The notes under the pieces are model-generated. The model was given only the letters and a program-made list of their open reading frames with translations, was not told where the DNA came from and did not search any database. 64,000 nucleotides of DNA from Onthophagus taurus (taxonomy: Eukaryota; Arthropoda; Insecta; Coleoptera; Scarabaeidae): contig NC_091968.1 of assembly GCF_036711975.1 (NCBI RefSeq), positions 22,630,001 to 22,694,000 on the forward strand, in the 5' to 3' direction. This document shows positions 35,230 to 47,480 of this stretch, piece after piece. The stretch's first letter is position 1. Each line of letters opens with the position of its first letter. The translations under genes were made by a program, and so were the position numbers.

Positions 35230-36060
35230 AGTGTAACGAAGATATCTTAAAACACAAACGCAAAAATTTTCGATCATTTCAAAAATTTATTTCCCAAAAA
35301 CTAAAAGCGATTTTTCAAAACGGCTTGTTGCATTAAAAAGAGGACACTTTAATTAATAATTGGTGATATTTCCACAAGGATCCTTCAAGAAATGAATTTT
35401 ATAGCGAATTTTGAAAATTATAGATGAAAATTGAACATCTAAAATTTTATCAAAACTTCAAATATTATTTTCTCAAAAACTAAAAGTTATTTTTCAAACC
35501 GGGTTGGTTCATTGGAAAGAGGATACTCTTATTAACACTTTGGAAAATTTTCATACCCATATTCCAAGAAATGCATTTTATAAGAATTTTTAAAGCAATC
35601 GGCGAAAATTGCAAAATTCGCAAAAATTTTCGATCACTTCAAAAATTTTTTTTTCAAAAACTAAAGGTGATTTTTCAAAACGACTTGTTGCATTAAAAAG
35701 AGGACACTTTAATTAATAATTGGTGATATTTCCACAAGGATCCTTTAAGAGATTAATTTTATAGCGAATTTTAAAAATTATCGATGAAAATTGAACATCG
35801 AAAATTTTATCAAAACTTCAAATATTATTTTCTCAAAAACCAAAAGTTATTTTTCAAAACGGGTTGGTTCATTGGAAAGAGGACACTTTTATTAACACTT
35901 TGGAAAATTTTCATACTCATATTCCAGGAAATGGATTTTATACGAATTTTTAAAACTTAATCGGCGAAAATTGCAAAGTTTGAAAAAATTGTTGATCATT
36001 TCTCAAAAACTAAAAGCGATTTTTCAAAACGGCTTATTGCATTAGAAAGAGGATACTTTA
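35230..36060. repeat. 362-bp dimeric satellite, first block
   Basis: Alternating half-units of about 180 bp: one with AAAAGCGATTTTTCAAAACG and GCTTGTTGCATTAAAAAGAG, the other with AAAAGTTATTTTTCAAAACG and GGTTGGTTCATTGGAAAGAG. Same family as 44830-50405, here in the same orientation. Non-coding. Confidence 0.9.
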
Positions 36061-36061
36061 A

Positions 36062-36400
36062 TAATCATAGTAAACAAGAACACCATACTTTTAATTTTGA
36101 TAACCCAAAAGTATTATCAACTAGTGGAAATACACTAAATAGAAAAAATTTAGAATCTATATTTATAACAAAAAACATAGATACCAGAGTCAATTATAAA
36201 ACAGACGCTGGTGGAATCGGGATACATTACGCAGGAATAATTAAATGTAAATAAAGTTGTGTTCAATGAAAAAAGTCCTATTGGTGTTGAACTTGATTAT
36301 TATTAGCAGTGTCCAAGACCTAAAAGAGATACTAATCCTGCGAATGGTGGAGTTTTTTTGAATGTTTTAGCCGTCTAGTGACAGTGCTAACTAGAGCTAT
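36062..36400 (+). mobile_element. Possible Penelope-like or other retroelement C-terminal fragment
   Basis: The plus strand at about 36070-36250 reads HTFNFDNPKVLSTSGNTLNR, KNLESIFITKNIDTRVNYKT and D. The layout (H-x-F-x-F-x-N-x-K-V-L followed by R-K-x-x-E-S-x-F-I) resembles the tail of Penelope-like reverse transcriptases after the GIY-YIG region. It is short and stops at TAA near 36253. The following PKRDTNPANGG stretch recurs in altered form at about 50530. The class assignment is a guess. Confidence 0.38.
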
Positions 36401-36711
36401 CTAACACTGTCATTAGAACTAACACTAGACCTAAAACTAGAACAAACCAACTGATAGCAACTTCTACAAAAGACAACATGCAAACTGATCTTGGTAGTAT
36501 GGTTCTGGTCATCTCAATGTCGGTCTGAGGTGATTTATCGGAATCGCAATCTGGGAAATAATACATATACGTATAAAGTTGTAAATTTGGCAACACTGCT
36601 GTCAAAACTTAAGTAAACTTCATTAATTACCAACTCAAATAGTTTTTAAATTTTATTTATAAATTGCAATTTTTGTTTAAATAAATACATATTGAGTTTT
36701 TTATGTTAATC

Positions 36712-38102
36712 TTAAGATATCCACTCCATCTTTTCAGATTCGCTTATTTCCAACTTTACGTCCATAAAATGTCCGTCTATTGTATCGAATTGAATTGAAG
36801 ATTCAGGATCAATAATCTTTAAATCTTCCTCGTTGTTTTTGATCGCTTCTATTTTTTCTGTTATAATATGTGATCCTAAATCAGCGCGGATATTTTGAAT
36901 CTCATCCAAAAATCTTTGATCGATATTAACAAAAAAGAAATCTTCCTTATCCATATGATAATGTTTGATGACCGTCAACGGCTTCGATTGATGATAAACC
37001 GCTTCAAAATCGTTTAAAATCTCCCTAGTTTTTGAAGAAGAAAGATCTAAATCGTTGAATTGATTACTTATTGGGTTATAAAGTGTTAAAGCATTTTCTT
37101 GGGTTGGTTTTAATATTTCAACGGTGTCGGTCACATCGATTAGCTTTCCGAATAAATTTGGAATTGTTGGATCAATAAAAATGATGTTACATCTCTTCCG
37201 TGAATCAAAAATCTTTAAAATTGTGTAACTCGGACGATATTTATCGAAAATTTGAGCCATCTCATCGATTGTATTCGGCTTTAATTTTATTTTAACACTT
37301 TTATATCTATAATCGGAAAGGAAGCAAATCGTGAAATAAGGCGATTTTGTAGCATCGATCCCAATAAACCAAGCTTTTTTCGTTATTCGACTTAAACCTT
37401 GGATAATATCAGGATTATTTAAATCGAGAGAAATCGTTAAAAATTGTCCTGTATCGTCGATAATTTCAAGATACGCCGGATGTTTTCCTTTGGGATGATC
37501 CCGAATTAAATTGCAAAGTTGAGTGATTATTTTTCGGTCCGATAAATCCAAACAAATCGGTTGAAATCCATAATCGGGTGTATTTAAAAAAATTAAAGCC
37601 GAGTTTGCTTTTTTGATTGAATTTTTTGCGATCGTTTTAGTGACATCGATCGTTGCCAACGAGAAGCTTTTAATTTTATTAATAACCGAAGGATTAAAAA
37701 CGTCAACGTAAATGTTATTTAAAATTCCCGCGCAAGGTATCGTTAATTGAACTCCTATTTTATCACGATTTGCAAGATCGAATAATCCTCCGTATACTAA
37801 ACTCTTCGAAATATCGACGGTTAAATAGGTTTCATCTTCCGGGACGTAAATCGTTATTAAATTATTTAAAATTAATTTTGGGTTGAAATTAACGACGTCG
37901 ATGGAATATTTTCGGGTCATCTTAACAAGCTCGTACACTACTTTGGGGTTTGCCATGTCAAGTTTTATTTCGAACGTTTCGTCTAAATCGGTGTTCAATT
38001 TTAGGTCGTATTCGTAAAGACTTTTTTGAAATTCTTTTGTGAAGTTTTGAAGGGTTATCATGGTTTGGTGGTGATACAAATCGAAAATTGCTGTGAATGT
38101 AC
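36712..38102 (-). CDS. Repeat-protein gene, exon 2 and stop
   Basis: 1391 nt from a TTTTTTAG acceptor to the TAA at 36712-36714; it ends SESEKMEWIS. It encodes roughly nine to ten further motif copies. The frame also runs open upstream of the acceptor for about 70 bp, but the exon 1 phase match makes the spliced reading more likely than a separate start there. Confidence 0.82.
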
Positions 38103-41100
38103 CTAAAAAAAATGAGTAATATAATAGGTATTTATGTACCAAGTCAGTAAAGTGCATTTTTATCGAACGCAACATTTAAAGATATGAAGAAATTTTATCA
38201 GAAATTGTTTCACATTAAATTTATTTAGAATATGATTTTGAAACATTTTATTTGAGGTTATCTTAATAATTGATGTTTGAATCAAAAAATTTTTCAAACA
38301 AATCTTATTTAGAATCGAGCCAGTAACAACTTTCATTAAAACATTTTTTTCGAATAATCGAAATTATAGAATCTTAAATTTCCCTGTGAATAGTACGGTG
38401 AAAAAAGAAATGAATTTTATCAAAAATTGTTTCAGATAAAATTTGTTTTGAATATGATTTATAATCGATTACTTTAATAAAAAATTTTAATATAGTTACT
38501 AGATGGCGCTGTATACCGATATATATCATATATATAACATTTTTTTGAGGTTATCTTAACAATTAATGTTTGAATCAAAAAATTTTTCAAACAAATCTTA
38601 TTTAGAATCGAGCCGGTTACAACTTTTATTAAAACCTTTTTTTCGAATAATCGAAATTATAGAATCTTAAATTTCCCTGTGAATAGTACGATGAAAAATA
38701 AATTCAATTTTATCAAAAATTGTTTCAGATAGAATTTGTTTAAAATATGATTTATAATCGATTATTTTAATAAAAGAATTTGACATGTTTACTAGATCTC
38801 GCTGTATAGCGATATATATCATATATATAACATTTTTTTGAGGTTATCTTAACAATTAATGGTTGAATCAAAAAATTTTTCAAACCAATCTTATTTAGAA
38901 TCGAGCCAGTAACAAATTTCATTAAAACATTTCTTTCGAATAATCAAAACTATAGAATCTTAGATTTCCCTGTGAATAGTACGGTGAAACAAAATTCAAT
39001 TTGATCAAAAATTGTTTCAGATAAAATTTGTTTAGAATATGATTTATAATCGATCATTTTAATAAAAAATTTTGATATAATTACCAGATGGCGCTGTATA
39101 CCGATATATATCATATACATAACATTTTTTTAGGTTATCTTAACAATTAATGTTTGAATCAAAAAATTTTTCAAACAAATCTTATTTAGAATCGAGCCGG
39201 TAACAACTTTTATTAAAACATTTTTTTCGAATAATCGAAATTATAGAATCTTAGATTTCCCTGTGAACAGTACGGTGAAAAAAAAATCAATTTTATCAAA
39301 AAATGTTTCAAATAAAATTTGTTTATAGTAGAAACCACGAGAGCTGGCAGTGACAGATCGCTTAAAAATGGTATGAATCAAGATATGGACGTACGACTTA
39401 GATTATTTCACCACATACATTTAAATGTAGGTTATGTTAGTAATGGAGGTTATATGTCAAACATTGTCAAAGATATTATTTAATGATTTTCCTGTCAAAG
39501 AAAACATTTTCGTTTTGTGAAAACACTAACAGATTCATGACAACGCTCACAAGACGTTTCGATTTGAGGTTATAATTGTAGAGGTACATCCCTTAGAAGA
39601 ACAGACGTACTTTTTCGACGTGGTCATTTGAATTGTGCAGCAGACATATTAAACTAATGCTATCTCTTTCTAACACACATTACTCTCTAGCGGTTTGTGA
39701 CCTACGTATGGCATTTGTAAGAGCAGAAAACGATGATTTACTGCCAGCTCTCGTGGCGTCTACTATAGAATATGATTTATAATCGATTATTTTAATAAAA
39801 AATTTTGATATGGTTACTAGATGGCGCTGTATACCAATATATATCATATATATAACATTTTTTTGAGGTTATCTTAATAGTTAATGTTTGAATCAAAAAA
39901 TTTTTCGAACAAATCTTATTTAGAATCGAGCCAGTAACAACTTTCATTGAAACATTTTTTTCGAATAATCGAAATTATTGAATCTTAAATTTCCCTGTGA
40001 ATAGTACGATAAAAAAGAAATTCAATTTTATCAAAAATTGTTTCAGATAAAATTTGTTTAGAATATGATTTATAATCGATTATTTTAATAAAAAATTTTG
40101 ATATGATTACTAGATGGCGCTGTATACAGATATATATCATATATATAACATTTTTTTGTGGTTATCTTAACAATTAATGTTTGAATCAAAAAATTTTTCA
40201 AACCAATCTTATTTAGAATCGAGCCAGTAACAACTTTCATTAAAACATTTTTTTCGAATAATCGAAATTATAGAATCTTAAATTTCCCTGTGAATAGTAC
40301 GGTGAAAAAAAATTCAATTTTATCAAAAATTGTTTCAGATAAAATTTGTTTAGAATATGATTTATAATCGCTAATTTAATAAAAAAATTTGATATAATTA
40401 CCAGATGGCGCTGTATACCGATATATATCATATATATATAACATTCTTTTGAGGTTATCTTAACAATTAATGTTTGAATCAAAAAAATTTTCTAGCAAAT
40501 CTTATTTAGAATCGAGCAAGTAACAACTTTCATTAAAACATTTTTTTCGAATAATCAAAACTATAGAATCTTAAATTTCCCTGTGAATAGTACGATGAAA
40601 AAAAAATTCTATTTTATCAAAAATTGATTCAAATAAAATTTGTTTAGAATATGATTTAGAATCGATTATTTTAATAAAAAATTTTGATATGATTACTAGA
40701 TGGCGCTGTATACAGATATATATCATATATATAACATTTTTTTGAGGTTATCTTAACAATTAATGTTTGAATCAAAAAAATTTTCAAGCAAATCTTATTT
40801 AGAATCGAGCAAGTAACAACTTTCATTAAAACATTTTTTTCGAATAATCGAAATTATAGAATCTTAGATTTCCCTATGAATAGTACGGTGAAAAAAAAAA
40901 CAATTTTATCAAAAATTGTTTCAGATAAAATTTGTTTTGAATATGATTTATAATCGATTATTTTAATAAAAAAAATTTAATATAGTTACTAGATGGCGCT
41001 GTATACCGATATATATCATATATATAACATTTTTTTGAGGTTATTTTAACAATTAATGTTTGAATCAAAAAATTTTTCAAGCAAATCTTGTTTAGAATCG

Positions 41101-44100
41101 AGCCAATAACAATTTTAATTAAAACATTTTTTTCGAATAATCGAAATTATAGAATCTTAAATTTCCCTGTGAATAGTATGGTGAAAGAAAAAATCAATTT
41201 TATCAAAAATTGTTTCAGATAAAATTTGTTTAGAATATTATTTATAATCGATTATTTTAATAAAAAATTTTGATATAATTACCAGATGGCGCTGTATACC
41301 GATATATGTACAGGGTGATTTATAACATACGGAGCAGACTAAAAGAGTAGGTACTGGATGTAAAACTGAAGAGATTTTCTTAATAATGTTTTGTTAAAAA
41401 CTTAATAGTTACATAGATATCGCATGTTAATTTTTTAAATAATTTAACGTCCATTTTTGAGAACCGCTGATATTCAGTAAAGAATAATTAAAATACTTGT
41501 GCGTTGCTAAGTAACCAAATCAACTGGATTGGCAGCAATAAAAACATGGTATCAGCGGTTCTCAATAAACAAAAACCACCGTTTGAGCGTTTTAACAAAT
41601 TTTTAAATAGCCGTAACTGCTATGTTATAAAGATTTTATTATTTTTATTAATTATGCATTGTTTAAGTAACCGCGAAATATTCGCAGTTTGAATTTAAAC
41701 GTAGTGTAATACCGTATATGGTAAGAAATGCTCGGCCATTACTTCAACTTTAACGTTCTATATCTTTGTGATTATTAAGTTGTGGTCAAAATTTTATTAG
41801 AAAAATATCTTCAATTTGGCTCCTAGTACCTACACTTTTAGTCTGCTTCGTATGTTATAAATCACCCTGTATATCATATATATAATATTTTTTGAGGTTA
41901 TCTTAATAATTATTGTTTGAATCAAAAAATTTTTCAAACAAATCTTATTTAGAATCGAGCCAGTAACAACTTTCATTAAAACATTTTTTTCGAATAATCG
42001 AAATTATAGAATCTTAATTTCCCTGTGAACAGTACGACGAAAAAAAATTCAATTTTATCAAAAATTGTTTCAGATAAAATTTGTTTAGAATATGATTTGT
42101 AAACGATTATTTTAATAAAAAAATTTGATATAATTACCAGATGGCGCTGTATACCGATATAAATCATATATATAACATTTTCTTGAGGTTATCTTAACAA
42201 TTAATGTTTGAATCAAAAATTTTTTCAAACAAATCTTATTTAGAATCGAGCCAGTAACAACTTTCATTGAAACATTTTTTTCGAATAATCGAAATTATAG
42301 AATCTTAAATTTCCCTGTGAATAGTACGGTGAAAAAAAATTCAATTTTATTAAAAATTGTTTCAGATAAAAGTTGTTTAGAATATGATTTATAATCGCTA
42401 ATTTAATAAAAAAATTTGATATAATTACCACATGGCGCTGTATACCGATATATATCATATATATAACATTTTTTTGAGGTTATCTTAACAATTAATGTTT
42501 GAATCAAAAAAATTTTCAAGCAAATCTTATTTAGAATCGAGCAAGTAACAACTTTCATTAAAACATTTTTTTCGAATAAACGAAATTATAGAATCTTACA
42601 TTTCCCTGTGAACAGTACGATGAAAAAAAATTCAATTTTATCAAAAATTGTTTCAGATAAAATTTGTTTAGAATATGATTTATAATCGATTATTTTAATA
42701 AATTTTTTTAATATGATTACTAGAAGGCGCTGTATACTGATATATATCATATATATAACATTTTTTGAGGTTATCTTAATAATTAATGTTTTAATCAAAA
42801 ATTTTTTCAAGCAAATCTTATTTAGAATCGAGCCAGTAACAACTTTCATTAAAACATTTTTTTCGAATAATCGAAATTATAGAATCTTAAATTTCCCTGT
42901 GAATAGTACGATGAAAAAAAAATTTAATTTTATTAAAAATTGTTTCAGATAAAATTTGTTTAGAATATGATTTATAATCGATTATTTTAATAAAAAATTT
43001 TGATATAATTACCAGATGGTGCTGTATACCGATGTATATCGTATATATAACATTTTTTTGAGGTTATCTTAACAATTAATGTTTGAATCAAAAAATTTTT
43101 CAAACAAATCTTATTTAGAATTGAGCCAGCGACAACTTTCATTAAAACATTTTTTTCGAATAATCAAAACTATAGAATCTTAGATTTCCCTGTGAATAGT
43201 ACAGTGAGAAAAAAAATTCAATTTTATCACAAATTGTTTCAAATAAAATTTGTTTAATGTCATCATTGCAAGTATGCAACCCAATACGCAAATCGCGTAT
43301 TGTAATACCAATACTGCGATATTGGTTGCATAATTAACACAATGACGATAAAAAAATTAATTTTTACCTGTATATGGTGAAAATAACTCAACGGTAACCG
43401 GTTCAGTTTTATTAACCAACGTTTTAGTTTGTGCACAACCGGCTAACGATTTCGCCATCATTTTTTCCTTCTTTTTGATGGGGTTAATTAATTTTTTTGT
43501 AACCCCCGTTATCGATTCTTCTTTTAAACTCTTCAAATTTCTTATCGTCGTGGGATTTTTCAAATCTAATTGGAACGTGGTCGAGGAATTAATTTTTACA
43601 TCGAATAAATCGCAAGGATCCGCACGTTGCAAGGCCCATTCTTCCATCATTTTTAATTTTTTTAACACGTTCGTGTTGTTTATATCTAACGAGCAACAAA
43701 TGTTTCGCCCCAAACGATCTATATAAACAAAGCTGTAAATTTCTTTTTTATCTTGACGCGATTTTACGGTTGGTGCGTATCCGGTCGATTCCAACATTGC
43801 CTTTGATAACATTTCTAACGTTTTTGGATCCCATTTATTAAATTTTAATGATATCTCTTTTCCGTTTTCTAACTCAAATTTCATTTCGGCTAATGACTCG
43901 CTTTCTTCGCTGATTCCACAAGATGATTCTTTACTAAATGTTTCTAATGATAACATTATATCGGAATTTTTTGTATCGATTGTTATCCCGTAAGAATTTC
44001 CATTAACAGAGTTGTACCATTGCGAAACAAACCAAGGGTTATTGTTATGTTTTAATGAATTATTTTCACTATTTGTTGGTGAACTGAAAGAAAAATCTAA

Positions 44101-44478
44101 TGGAAGGATTGACTCGGTTTCGATATTTCTTGATTTTCTTCCAATATCATCTGTCATCGTTTGTTGTACGACGGCAACACAAGATCTTGCAGGGACGACG
44201 ACATCCGTGAAAGTTATGTTTTTTCGCGCTTTCCTATTTTCAACTAACCATTTATAACGTTCTTGGAAATTATTTTCGAGCTTCCTCGACACTTCTAAGC
44301 TTATCGTTTCAACTGAGGCATCTCGAGTGGGGCTTTTTCCGGATGATATCCTTTTTAATTGGGAACTATTTATATAAACAGGCGTTGTACTGTTTGGTGT
44401 TAAATCCAAAGAAAAAACGGTGCGGAGAACACTTAAAAAAATCGATGTTGGAAATGATATTGATTGCGTTAAACCCAT
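36712..44478 (-). CDS. Unrecognised 833-aa protein made of repeated motifs (two exons)
   Basis: Exon 1 is 43368-44478 and exon 2 is 36712-38102. The GTAAAA donor and TTTTTTAG acceptor rejoin a Gly codon (SPYT-G-TFTAIFDLYHH), giving 833 aa. I do not recognise a family. The protein begins MGLTQS, which fits an N-myristoylation signal (G2, S6). The first ~190 residues are Ser/Asn/Thr-rich. From about residue 200 a motif of the form hydrophobic-x-hydrophobic-D-hydrophobic-x-N-P-x-x-hydrophobic recurs about a dozen times, as CSLDINNTNVLKKL, FQLDLKNPTTIRNL, IKLDMANPKVVYEL, ICLDLSDRKIITQL and ISLDLNNPDIIQGL, spaced roughly 40-70 residues. No Cys/His clusters or membrane segments stand out. An AATAAA lies about 55 nt after the stop. 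A relic copy of the 3' end lies at 23880-24335. Both exons are uninterrupted, supporting a real gene. Confidence 0.82.
39326..39764. mobile_element. ~440-bp TIR element in the satellite
   Basis: Ends TAGTAGA..CCACGAGAGCTGGCAGT and its inverse ACTGCCAGCTCTCGTGG..TCTACTA, with a TA duplication inside the satellite word GTTTAGAAT. The interior is unlike the satellite and has no protein I recognise. Confidence 0.8.
41311..41869. mobile_element. ~560-bp TA-flanked TIR element in the satellite
   Basis: Ends CAGGGTGATTTATAACATAC and its inverse, followed by GGAGCAGACTAAAAG and AGTAGGTACT matched at the other side, flanked by TA. This is a Tc1/mariner-style MITE. A second inner inverted pair (AGCGGTTCTCAA against TTGAGAACCGCT) is present at about 41458-41470 and 41550-41562. 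No coding region. Confidence 0.8.
43258..43348. mobile_element. Palindromic MITE, copy 3
   Basis: ATTGCAAGTATGCAACCCAA, CGCAAATCGCGTATTG and GATATTGGTTGCATAA match the other copies. It is truncated relative to copies 1 and 2 and lies 20 bp past the exon 1 donor of the repeat-protein gene. Confidence 0.78.
43368..44478 (-). CDS. Repeat-protein gene, exon 1
   Basis: ATG at 44478 opens 370 codons plus one base. It ends AACAAAACTGAACCGGTTAC-type coding sequence reading PVTVELFSPYT, then a GTAAAAAT donor. It encodes the low-complexity N-terminus and the first three motif copies. MITE copies sit about 20 bp past its donor and about 124 bp before its ATG. Confidence 0.82.
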
Positions 44479-44601
44479 TATGATCTTTTTTTATTTTTTT
44501 ACACTTTAAATAACATTTTTATTATTATTATTAATTTTGATGTTTTTTAATTTTTCTAAATTGACGTTTAAAACAAATAATTTGACGTTTAATGCTTATA
44601 T

Positions 44602-44713
44602 ACAGTGTGTTAATTAATTATCGTACCCGACGTCATCATTGCAAGTATGCAACCAATATCACAGTATTGGTATTTCAATACGCAAATCGTTGTGATATTA
44701 ATTAACACAGTGT
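44602..44713. mobile_element. Palindromic MITE, copy 4
   Basis: Ends ACAGTGTGTTAATTAATT and AATTAACACAGTGT are perfect inverses over 14 bp; the interior has ATTGCAAGTATGCAACCAAT. It lies about 124 bp upstream of the ATG of the repeat-protein gene, within its likely promoter or 5' UTR. Confidence 0.8.
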
Positions 44714-44829
44714 ATGTTTGTAAGAATCTGAGAGGACTGCTACATCCTGGAAACTAGAATCATTCGGGTTCGTCCTCCAGCCATCTTTTATGAGGTTTAT
44801 CTAGGTCGAATATCCGGCCATTGTGGTTA

Positions 44830-47480
44830 TAATTTCTGAATATTTTAATTAACAATTGGCGATATTTCCACAAGGATGCTTCAAGAAATGAATTTTATGG
44901 CGAATTTTGAAAATTATCGATGAAAATTGCAATATCGAAAATTCTATCAAAACTTCAAATATTGTTTTCTCAAAAACTAAAAGTTATTTTTCAAAACGGG
45001 TTCGTTCATTGGAAAGATGACACTTTTATTAACACTTTGGGAAATTTTCATACTCATATTCCAAGAAATGGATTTTATACGAATTTTTAAAACTTAATCG
45101 GCGAAGATTGCAAAATTCGAAAAAAATTTCGATCATTTCAAAAATTTTTTTCTCAAAAACTAAAAGTGATTTTTCAAAACGGCTTATTGCATTAAAAAGA
45201 GGACACTTTAATTAATAATTGGTGATAGTTTCACAAGAATCCTTCAAGAAATGAATTTTATAGCGAATTTTGAAAGTTATCGATGAAAACTGCAACATCG
45301 AAAATTTTATCAAAACTTCAAATATTATTTTCTCAAAAACCAAAAGTTATTTTTCAAAACGGGTTGGTTCATTGGAAAGAGGACACTTTTATTAACAATT
45401 TGGGAAATTTTCATACTCATATTCCAAGAAATGGATTTAACACGAATTTTTAAAACTTAATCGGCTAAAATTGCAAAATTCGAAAAAAATTTCGATCATT
45501 TCAAAGAATTTTTTCTCAAAAACTAAAAGCGATTTTTCAAAACGGCTTGTTGCATTAAAAAGAGGATACTTTAATTAATAATTGGTGATATTTTCACAAG
45601 GATCCTTCAAGAAGTGAATTTTATAGCGAATTTTGAAAATTATCGAGGACAATTGCAACATCGAACATTTTAACAAAACTTCAAATATTGTTTTCTCAAA
45701 AACTAAAAGCTATTTTTCAAAACGGGTTGGTTCATTGAAAAGAGGACACTTTAATTAATAATTGGTGATATTTCCACAAGGATCCTTCAAGAAATTAATT
45801 TTATAGCGAATTTTGAAAATCATCGATGAAAATTACAACATCGAAAATTTTATCAAAACTTGAAATATTGCTTTCTCAAAAACTAAAAGTTATTTTTCAA
45901 AACGGGTTGGTTCATTGGAAAGAGGACACTTTTATTAACAATTTGGGAAATTTTCATACTCATATTCCCAGAAATGGATTTAACACGAATTTTTAAAACT
46001 TAAATCGGCGAAAATTGCAAAATTCGAAAAAAATTTCGATCATTTCAAAAATTTTTTTCTCAAAAACTAAAAGCGATTTTTCAAAACGGCTTGTTGCATT
46101 AAAAAGAGGACACTTTAATTAATAATTGGTGATATTTTCACAAGGATCCTTTAAGAAATGAATTTTATAGCGAATTTTGAAAGTTATCGATGAAAACTGC
46201 AACATCGAAAATTTTATCAAAACTTCAAATATTATTTTCTCAAAAACCAAAAGTTATTTTTCAAAACGGGTTTGTTCATTGGAAAGAGGACACTTTTATT
46301 AACAATTTGGGAAATTTTCATACTCATATTCCAAGAAATGGATTTAACACGAATTTTTAAAGCTTAATCGGCTAAAATTGCAAAATTCGAAAAAATTTCG
46401 ATCATTTCAAAAATTTGTTTCTCAAAAACTAAAAGCGATTTTTCAAAACGGCTTGTTGCATTAAAAAGAGGACACTTTAATTAATAATTGGTGATATTTT
46501 CACAAGGATCCTTTAAGAAATGAATTTTATAGCGAATTTTGAAAGTTATCGATGAAAACTGCAACATCGAAAATTTTATCAAAACTTCAAATATTATTTT
46601 CTCAAAAACCAAAAGTTATTTTTCAAAACGGGTTTGTTCATTGGAAAGAGGACACTTTTATTAACAATTTGGGAAATTTTCATACTCATATTCCAAGAAA
46701 TGGATTTAACACGAATTTTTAAAGCTTAATCGGCTAAAATTGCAAAATTCGAAAAAATTTCGATCATTTCAAAGAATTTTTTCTCAAAAACTAAAAGCGA
46801 TTTTTCAAAACGGTTTTTTGCATTAAAAAGAGGATACTATAGTTAATAATTGGTGATATCTCCACAAGGATCCTTCAAGAAATGAATTTTATAGCGAATT
46901 TTGAAAGTTATCGATGAAAATTGCAACATCGAAAATTCTATCAAAACTTAAAATAGTGTTTTCTCAAAAACTATAAGTTATTTTTCAAAACGGATTGGTT
47001 CATTGGAAAGAGGACACTCTTATTAACACTTTGGGAAATTTTCATACTCATATTTCAAGAAATGGATTTTATACGAATTTTTAAATCTTAATCGGCGAAA
47101 ATTGAAAAATTCGAAAAAATTGTCGATCATTACAAAAATTTATTTCTCAAAAACTAAAAGCGATTTTTCAAAACGGCTTTTTGCATTAAAAAGAGAATAC
47201 TTTAATTAATAATTGGTGATATTTCCACAAGGATCCTTCAAGAAATTAATTTTATAGCGAATTTTGAAATTATCGATAAAAATTGCAAAATCGAAAATTT
47301 TATAAAAAATTCAAATATTGTTCTCTCAAAAACTAAAACTTATGTTTTGAAACGTGTTGGTTCATTGGAAAGAGGGCACTCGTATTAACACTTTGGGAAA
47401 TTTTCATACTCATATTCCAAGAACTGGATTTTATACGAATTTTTAAAACTTAATCGGCGAAAATTACACAATTCGGAAAA
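44830..47480. repeat. 362-bp dimeric satellite, main block
   Basis: TTGGTGATATTTTCACAAGG recurs near 45222, 45585, 45763, 46125, 46487, 46847 and 47215: mostly 360-365 bp apart, with one 178-bp step that is a lost half-unit. The halves (AAAAGCGATTTTTCAAAACG / AAAAGTTATTTTTCAAAACG) are diverged copies of one ~180-bp ancestor. 44715-44830 before it holds unassigned sequence (GGACTGCTACATCCTGG). Confidence 0.92.

Larger units (their letters stand above)
38210..43255 (-). repeat. 292-bp satellite array, inverted relative to the Nup54 intron array
   Basis: Same monomer as 14316-22505 but on the opposite strand (TGGCGCTGTATACCGATATA, CTTAAATTTCCCTGTGAATA). About 17 monomers fill the intron of the repeat-protein gene. 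They are more diverged from one another than the dimers in the Nup54 intron. The array is interrupted by elements at 39326-39764 and 41311-41869. ORFs here are by-products. Confidence 0.9.

Noticed and set aside
36387-36605. 72-codon minus-strand frame near the 3' flank of the repeat-protein gene
   Set aside because: Contains a dispersed CTAGTGTTAGTTCTA-type repeat word and no protein motif.
38103-38175. Separate start for exon 2 of the repeat protein (an in-frame upstream extension)
   Set aside because: The extension crosses a TTTTTTAG acceptor and a codon match with exon 1 gives a continuous protein; the upstream residues do not fit the motif pattern.
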